From positions 2,728,001-2,792,000 of the forward strand of contig CM082593.2 in NCBI GenBank assembly GCA_040954595.2: a stretch of DNA of 64,000 bases. The letters are read 5' to 3'. Positions within the stretch are counted from its first letter, which is position 1; every line of letters begins with the position of its first letter. Of this stretch, positions 57,535-64,000 are shown piece after piece. Under the pieces are notes generated by a model. That model was not told the DNA's origin. It saw nothing but the letters and a program-made list of their open reading frames with translations, and did no database searches. The stretch is from Balanoglossus misakiensis. Lineage: Eukaryota; Hemichordata. The translations under genes and the position numbers were made by a program.

Positions 57535-60012
57535 CGTGACCAGTCTTTACAAACACCATTGATACAATGTTTGTCCGCCTGAAACGCCTGAAGTATCGCT
57601 TTGCATTGCTTCATTATATTTTAACAAAAATAAAAATCTTGAAATAGAATCATCGAAAATAGGATTCGGGACTTGTTTTTCGCCCAGTTTCCGTTGTTTG
57701 TTTGTTCAAATTGGAAAACGTAAGCGGCCATTCGTCTAAATGTATATATATAGTCTCGGCATTCAACCTTGGGTGAGACACTTCACTTTTTTTTAAATTT
57801 CAAAGGCCACTAATTGGCTAACGCGACTAAATACGGCGACTATGGGGTTTCTCGCGGAGAAATGACTTTCTAAACTTCAAACAGTGCCAACATTTAAGTG
57901 AACGAGTCACGTGGAAAGTATGGAGGCGTCGTTCTCCGCGCTGTTGTTCCGAATCGTTGGATCGTAGCAATGGTTAGGCGAGCGGGTAAGTCACGAATTT
58001 GTTCTGCGAAACAGGTGACACCCATAACGGTGGGGTCATTGTCAAAGTCATTTAACATTGACAGTGACTGAGAAAAAAATCTGCTGACATAATACCCAAA
58101 TCCTTCACCCTCCAACATATCAAATTGTTCTCTCCCTTGAACGAGGGGTGACGTCCGCATCCACCCCATGGCTAGCCACTCTAGGCGAGGGCCGGTGTCA
58201 TCAACTGAGTGTCCTGTTTCACTTCAAGGTTTCCATCAAGGTCTTTTTTGTCCATCATCGTCTTCTCAACAACTAAACTGACCTTCGATCGCCAACTGGA
58301 AGCCGTCGGCGCGCCCTAGACACTTCCAATGTCTATGACCGAAGACGTGTAAAAAGTCACCCTTGTTTATCAAACCCATCTAACTGTTCGTACCGGGGTC
58401 AAAGGTCACCACGTCCAGGGATGGCGGGTGCTTGACTCGTAATGTGTGTCCGTTGTTACTAGTAACACAGTCTTTGTAAAACCATTTCCATTTTAGTTTG
58501 AAATTGGACGCCAAGCAAACTTCCCATATCAGGGTCTACTTTTCGTACGAGTCGCCTCGCGGATGAAATTGATTAAGATGTCTTGAACGCCGCGACGCGT
58601 CCAGAGATTGTCAACGTCCGAGTTATTTTGTTCCCACCCATCATACACCTGTCTACAATCTCACCGTTTTATCACCACTGAGTGTGACAACCTGTATGTG
58701 TGTGGGCACAAGAGCAACGTTATGTTCACGGATAATTTATGTCCAGAAGACCCGCGTAGACGGGCAATGGAGGCGCTGTAGAACTACATTCTTTAGATCA
58801 GATAGTTTGCGGGGTTTGCTGTTCTAGTTCTGTTGCATGCCGCCTGCTATGACATCTCTGTTACTGATATCAATCCGATTGATTCTTCACAATACATGCG
58901 GTATAACACACATCCAGTGCTTGGAGGTCAATAACTGCCGGTTGATAAAGGCAGTTTTATTCCAAGACACCTTTCCCGTTGGCGCTTCGGGCACCATGAC
59001 AACGTCCTAAGTTGTTGCTTTTTTTGCTGACGAAGCATGGCAGTAAATGCGAGACACCACAGGCGAATGACCGGTTTGTGGCACAGAATTATCGTGGTGT
59101 AAAATGTATCATAATTTTCCCATGAGTGGCCTTTGCCCCCAACCTGACTATATATGCCATAATGTATCGCCATCTTGTCATGCTCGTCATGATTTATAGT
59201 TTGGTGCCAAGAATTGGTGTCACATCTTGTCAGAGATGGGTCTGACAGTTCGAGTGTCATTGGGTGTTTTAGGACGATATTTCAGCAATTAAAATTCGCA
59301 ATAGTCCCCATAGCATGCAACTAAAAGTAAAAGAATTGTGCAGTGATATATTATATCGTTCCAAAGATCTCTCCTTTGATACATTATATCATCTATACTC
59401 ATTTCAAATTGTATCTCGGGCTCAAGCGAAACGGGATGATGGAATAAACATAAGGGACGGTTCAGGACGTCGACATGAAATGAGAGCTTCGAGATTTTAG
59501 GATAATACTCTGATTATTAATAGATATTTGCTTTACACACGTCTGTTTTGGTGGATTACGACACAGACTTGAAGTTGTGTTTTGGAGAAAAATGCACGGA
59601 CATACAGAAATCGCCGGACCAAAGCCGGTACTGTTGGCGTTGCTAGGCAACAACGGGATGCGTGGGAAAATATAGCCCTTCCCTCCCTCTCGGTCGTATT
59701 TGGTCGGCGTTTTCATTCTCCTTATCAGGAATCTGATGTTTTAGAAAAACGAGAAAGGTTCGCCAGAATTGCCTCTCGGAGCGTTTGACTTTGTTTTGCA
59801 CGGTTTTTTGTCGGACGCAGACGCGTTTATTTGGTTCGGTGTCACGGTTTGCGGAGCCGCCTCAATAGGCCACGCTGCGATGGCTTCCAACAATATATAA
59901 ACCTGTACGGCCAAGTGAAATGTGTTTGTTTTGTGTCTGTATAGTACCGCATAACATCTCTGGCTGCAGATTATTGGCCGTGCTGTCGGCATCTTCTGTG
60001 GTAGAGCCCTAG

Positions 60013-60105
60013 GGTGTCATTTTGTTCAGACGAGGGGGGGGGGGAGTACCATACGTTTACAACCCAGGGGTGCAATTTTGTTCAGGCGAGGGGAGGGTCA
60101 GTACC
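60013..60105. repeat. Imperfect two-copy repeat with G tracts
   Basis: GTGTCATTTTGTTCAGACGA plus a G run and AGTACCA is followed by GTGCAATTTTGTTCAGGCGA plus GGGGAGGG and AGTACCA, about 55 bp apart. Confidence 0.8.
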
Positions 60106-63084
60106 AAATGGGGACTTAAGCAGTGTTATTAATCGAACACATGAAATGTAGTGGTGTCAAAGTCGTCTGTCTGTATGAGAGATTCGAGTCGGCAGGTTGA
60201 GTAGAGAGCCCCTCCCGACGAAGTACTTATTGTTGCTTGCTTGTCAGAACGACGCAAACTCCGTCATTCCTTCGATTTGCATACAATGATCTTTTAAAAG
60301 AATTGGTTTGATCATTACACGCGTGGTTGCTTTAAAACAAAAAAGTTGCTTTTTTGGGGGGGGGGGTGCATGTTAATGTTGCACAACCGTGATATTTCAG
60401 TTGAAATCGGGGTCACGTGATGGCAGCAGTGCGGAGTGATACACACATGTACATCGCCCCCGCGGAATCCTACAAGCAGGTTCCGCGTCCTAGACAATTC
60501 TTGGATAACGTATCACAGCCACAAGTGTCAGACATGGGAATAATGACGAGTGGTGAAAAAGCTCATTATCCAAATGAGCGAAATCTTATGTTTAGGGTTT
60601 AGGTCACGGAAGTTAAATCAATGAGGCTATACCTCTACTACCCCCTTCTGAACATCGGTGGCAAGTCCCTTGTGTCAATGACTGGTCTGATCCCCGGGTC
60701 TTGGGTGCATTAGCCCGGAATCTGCCAACTCACGTACGTTCAGCGAGTTTGTAGGGAAGTGATGACTTATATGGTTTTGACTTGTTTTTTTCTTGCGAGC
60801 CAACAAATACAAACATTGATTCCGCATCTGTCAAAAGTGTTCTCTAAACCCAGTAACAAGGGGAGGCAACATAGTTTTCTGTATGTAAAAACTGATTTGG
60901 GTTCCTTTTTTTCGGTGATCCCTTTTTTGCAAGTTTAGAAACATTTCATTAGGACGTCTGTCCTTAAAGTTTTCGGTGCGAAACTTTGTGTTTATTCATT
61001 GTGTACACTTTCTGAACGAAACAGACAGAAATAATAAACTATTTTTCTCGCCCGAGTTTATTTTTCCTAGGTCATTCCTCGCCTGACTCCCGCCATGATT
61101 TCTGCTATCCGTCTGCTCGAAGTTCGAAGCCCCCAAGGCCCTCGATTTGGAATACTTATGCTATATCAATCATAACAGAATTACAACAAAGCGGGAGAGA
61201 AGTCGAATTTGACGTGGGTGACACAGAAACCACGCACTCTCGACAAAAGGCATTTAATTAGCTTAATAGGATAATCGGCGTATGCATCGCGTAACCTTTC
61301 GCATTAATTGCAAAATATGATTTTGACGCATTTCAGTTTCGTGGGGTGAACGTAAGACGCGAGAATATCCACAGCCTCCAGGCGACCCCGGTATTATGTC
61401 TCGTGAAAAACATAACTTCAACGCATTCATCAATTTGTCTCCTGACGTGATTTCTTGTTCCGGGTACTTTAACTCTCGGGTGAACTGCGAGATGGCGTCG
61501 CTTCGGAGATGTTGATATTTTGCGGTTTATTGGTAAAGATTTATGTTACCGATAAGGCAGCGTTCATTTTACTGTGGAAGGGAGGGGCGTACGTACGTTA
61601 CTCTTTCAAACTTCCCACGCTGGCGTTGATATCTTCCATCCGTTACATTCTCAACGTCACCCCCTCTGTGATTCGCCCCTCCCCCTCTGCCACAGACCTG
61701 AGACATCCGTAAATTATGCGCCCCCACGCCGTTAAACCAGGCTCGCAGATGACGCGCCCGACATGTACGAGACCTGCGACGCCATGCACGCGAAACGTGA
61801 AATCCTCCCCCGGGCACGTTTGGATACTAAACGTTTGCAGCGGTGTCCGAGCGAACCAGACTACTGGCTCGAATTTTCACGCCTGTTTACATAAACTTGG
61901 CCACAGAGCCGTCCCGTCGAACGGTATGGAGGGGTTTGGCAAACGCTATCAAAACACGAACGCGGCACGCGGGGATTGTTCCGTCTTCATATTAAAACAC
62001 GATGTTTATGAAGTGGAAATTTAATAGTTTTTCCCCAGATTATGGAAAAAACTGATCAGGGGTCATTTAAAACTGGTACTGCTTACAAGGCTATTCACAT
62101 CATTAAAATGACTGTTCTTGACCTTGACCATAATGTAGACTGATTCTATTTCTCCAAACATTCCATAAAAGCCCCATTTTTTGATAAACGTAGACCATGG
62201 ATCGCCCCTTAACTTTAATAATGATTCTAACTTTAAATAAACACTTGCGTTTTTCGGCTAATAATATATAAATATGTAAGGCACACTGCGAGAAAATGCA
62301 TTACACGGTTTAATGTTACCCCTTGGTTATTTTTGTCTAGAGTAACCACAACAACCAAAGATTGCTGGTACCAACACAGAAATTCGGTCAACCTAACTTA
62401 CTGCATTGCCCCTTTAAAAGGTAAGATTATTTCTATGTGAGTTTAGAAGATTTATTTTGCCTTGATTATGTTTTCGATTTTTTTGTTTATCTTGCTAGTT
62501 TGCAATTCGCATTATCAGCCTTAATACTTGCATAGAAACAGAGGCGCGTTTTGGAAAAAAAAGGTCTATTATCATCGAACGACTGGATAATGGAAGTAGC
62601 TGGGAAAAAGTGGACAAAGAGTTCCTGCCGATTCATCAACTCTTAGTTTGATCACAGACAGGCACGTACACGACACATAAATCAGTGGTCAAGTGTTCTT
62701 AAACCATGGCTAAAGTTTTTAGTGGCAGAACAATCACCGTCACCCTTTTACGTTGCCAGTGTCAACATTTTGCTTTCTGTCCATGCTCACTGATGCAACT
62801 TTCAACGCCAAAATGATTCCTAATAAACCAGACAATATTAGATTAATGGCAACAGCACTTCCTTAAATTAAATGGTCTCAGAAAATGCCGTGTTTTCAAA
62901 CTTAGAGTCTAGATTACTTTCTGTAGTGTGTGGCGAGAAGACACATATTCCAACCCGCTTGAAGCGACAGCGCGCAAATCAGCAGGCCAAAGTCAAGGGG
63001 ACCTGATTGCGTTTTTCAGCGCGACATACAATAGAAAGTAAAGTGTACTCGCATGTAGGAAGTTCTGTGTGATGTATTTTAGAG

Positions 63085-63097
63085 AGGTCAAAGGTCA
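63085..63097 (+). promoter_or_regulatory. Perfect DR1 nuclear-receptor element
   Basis: AGGTCA-A-AGGTCA, the consensus for RXR heterodimers, HNF4 and COUP-TF, about 510 bp upstream of the candidate first exon at 63609. Confidence 0.4.
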
Positions 63098-63608
63098 CGG
63101 ACGACAAAACCGAATACTTTGACCTATAATGATGAAATGTTCAAATGATTCTAAATTTCGGACAGTGGCGCTCATCCACACACAAATCACGCGATTCCTC
63201 AAATAAATAAACCATCAATTGCAACTATGGCGACTTTGCCGTCTAGAGTTTTTTGGTCGGAAATCCCGGCTTAAGCCTCCGTTTCACCTTTCAGTAGAGC
63301 AAAGTTCAGACGGGTATACGTCAAGTTAAATCTGCAATAGCTGTCATTTTCGGCAATGTGTTTATGAGTTTTGTTTGGTGTAGTAACATAAATTTGGGCT
63401 TCTGCTTGTTAAACCACACTATAAAGTCCTGCTAGTTTGTCTGCTTGCTTGCTTAGGAGTTGAAAACAACTTCCGAGTACTGTCCGTCGCTGCAAAATAT
63501 AACACGAAGGGTTTGTTTAAATGACGATGTAACATTAGTTGGTCCGGACCTGAAACTCACGCGCTGCTGGTTCAAAGTTTCCTCTGTGGCGACAAAGACC
63601 ATACGCAA

Positions 63609-63708
63609 ATGAGTGCATCTTCTAAAGTCAAGAAGATTCTATCAAAGGATGTGTTTAGGTTGAAAGATGTAACTACTCGCGCCGCTCGAGAAAGAAATTG
63701 GTACCTAG
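63609..63708 (+). CDS. Candidate first coding exon of a gene continuing beyond the window
   Basis: The ATG in context CGCAAATGAG opens 33 codons, MSASSKVKKILSKDVFRLKD then VTTRAARERNWYL, ending CTAG|GTGAGT, a consensus donor in phase 1. The N terminus is Lys/Arg-rich without a signal peptide. I do not recognise the family. The next exon would lie past the right edge or in the last ~290 bases, where none was found. Confidence 0.45.
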
Positions 63709-64000
63709 GTGAGTACCTCCCAAAATCCATCAGACTCTTACTGTTTTGTTGGTGTTCAAAGAAAATGATTTTAAACTCTGTCCGAGCTAAAAATAAGCTA
63801 AACGTCGTGGTACACGGCAATCAAAAGTGAGGTGGAATAACTTCAAACTTTTCAATTTAGACCGAAATCCCTCCCGGATTTCACAGACAAATTTGATTGA
63901 ACTGAATTGCTGACTTTGCGGGCGGTTTAAATTCGAGCTTCCGTTCTGAGGCATGATATTAAAACGTTGAATGGCTAGACAGTGTGTTTTCCTCGCAAAA

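Larger units (their letters stand above)
46380..63608. other. Largely gene-free, CpG-richer region
   Basis: Apart from the isolated exon candidates, CRE, DR1 and CCAAT motifs and microsatellites listed separately, no gene, transposase or reverse transcriptase is recognised here. The open frames are short and lack family features. The density of regulatory-type motifs suggests upstream control DNA of a gene lying to the right. Confidence 0.4.

Noticed and set aside
1-64000. tRNA, rRNA, viral or retrotransposon coding genes
   Set aside because: No reverse transcriptase, integrase, transposase, rRNA segment or convincing cloverleaf was recognised by eye. A tRNAscan and a repeat-library search would be needed to exclude short or degraded copies.

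Overview
The window is nuclear DNA from an animal. Genes are split by GT-AG introns, intergenic DNA is AT-leaning and full of micro- and minisatellites, and there is no operon structure. Three conserved metazoan genes can be read exon by exon: a TCF/LEF transcription factor with both an HMG box and a C-clamp, a long-chain acyl-CoA synthetase (ACSL1/5/6 type), and the Ragulator subunit LAMTOR3. A C-clamp TCF with a PxDLS-like tail suggests an invertebrate, perhaps a marine deuterostome such as a hemichordate, echinoderm or lancelet. The species is an inference and is not resolved.

Layout. Positions 400-6727 (+) hold the 3' seven coding exons of TCF/LEF; the beta-catenin-binding N terminus lies left of the window. 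A long AT-rich 3' region with a cluster of AATAAA signals near 9.7 kb follows. Positions 11.6-23.4 kb are three successive tandem arrays: a 41-bp minisatellite, a ~151-bp satellite with two conserved hairpins per unit, and a ~9-kb array of 59-bp monomers broken into blocks by a recurring ~180-bp spacer. Positions 23.4-28.7 kb are intergenic, with palindromes and two clusters of phased poly-C tracts. Positions 28768-36665 (+) hold a complete ACSL coding region of 20 constitutive-equivalent exons (687 codons) plus one extra, mutually exclusive exon. LAMTOR3 follows in convergent orientation: its stop is at 37883 and the identified exons run up to 44610, with a possible start exon at 46379.

From about 45 kb to the right end the DNA is more CpG-rich. 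It contains an unidentified plus-strand spliced reading frame (45335-45793), isolated exon-like segments, a TATA-box plus splice-donor first-exon candidate near 54.8 kb, several perfect TGACGTCA sites, and a candidate first coding exon at 63609 whose gene would continue beyond the window.

The three named genes act in separate processes: Wnt-responsive transcription, fatty-acid activation at membranes, and lysosomal mTORC1/MAPK scaffolding. Their proximity is not evidence of shared function. The most informative item is the pair of equal-length 74-nt exons in ACSL, which encode alternative versions of the segment just after the ATP-binding loop. This is the region that in mammalian ACSL1/ACSL6 is switched by mutually exclusive 'fatty-acid gate' exons.
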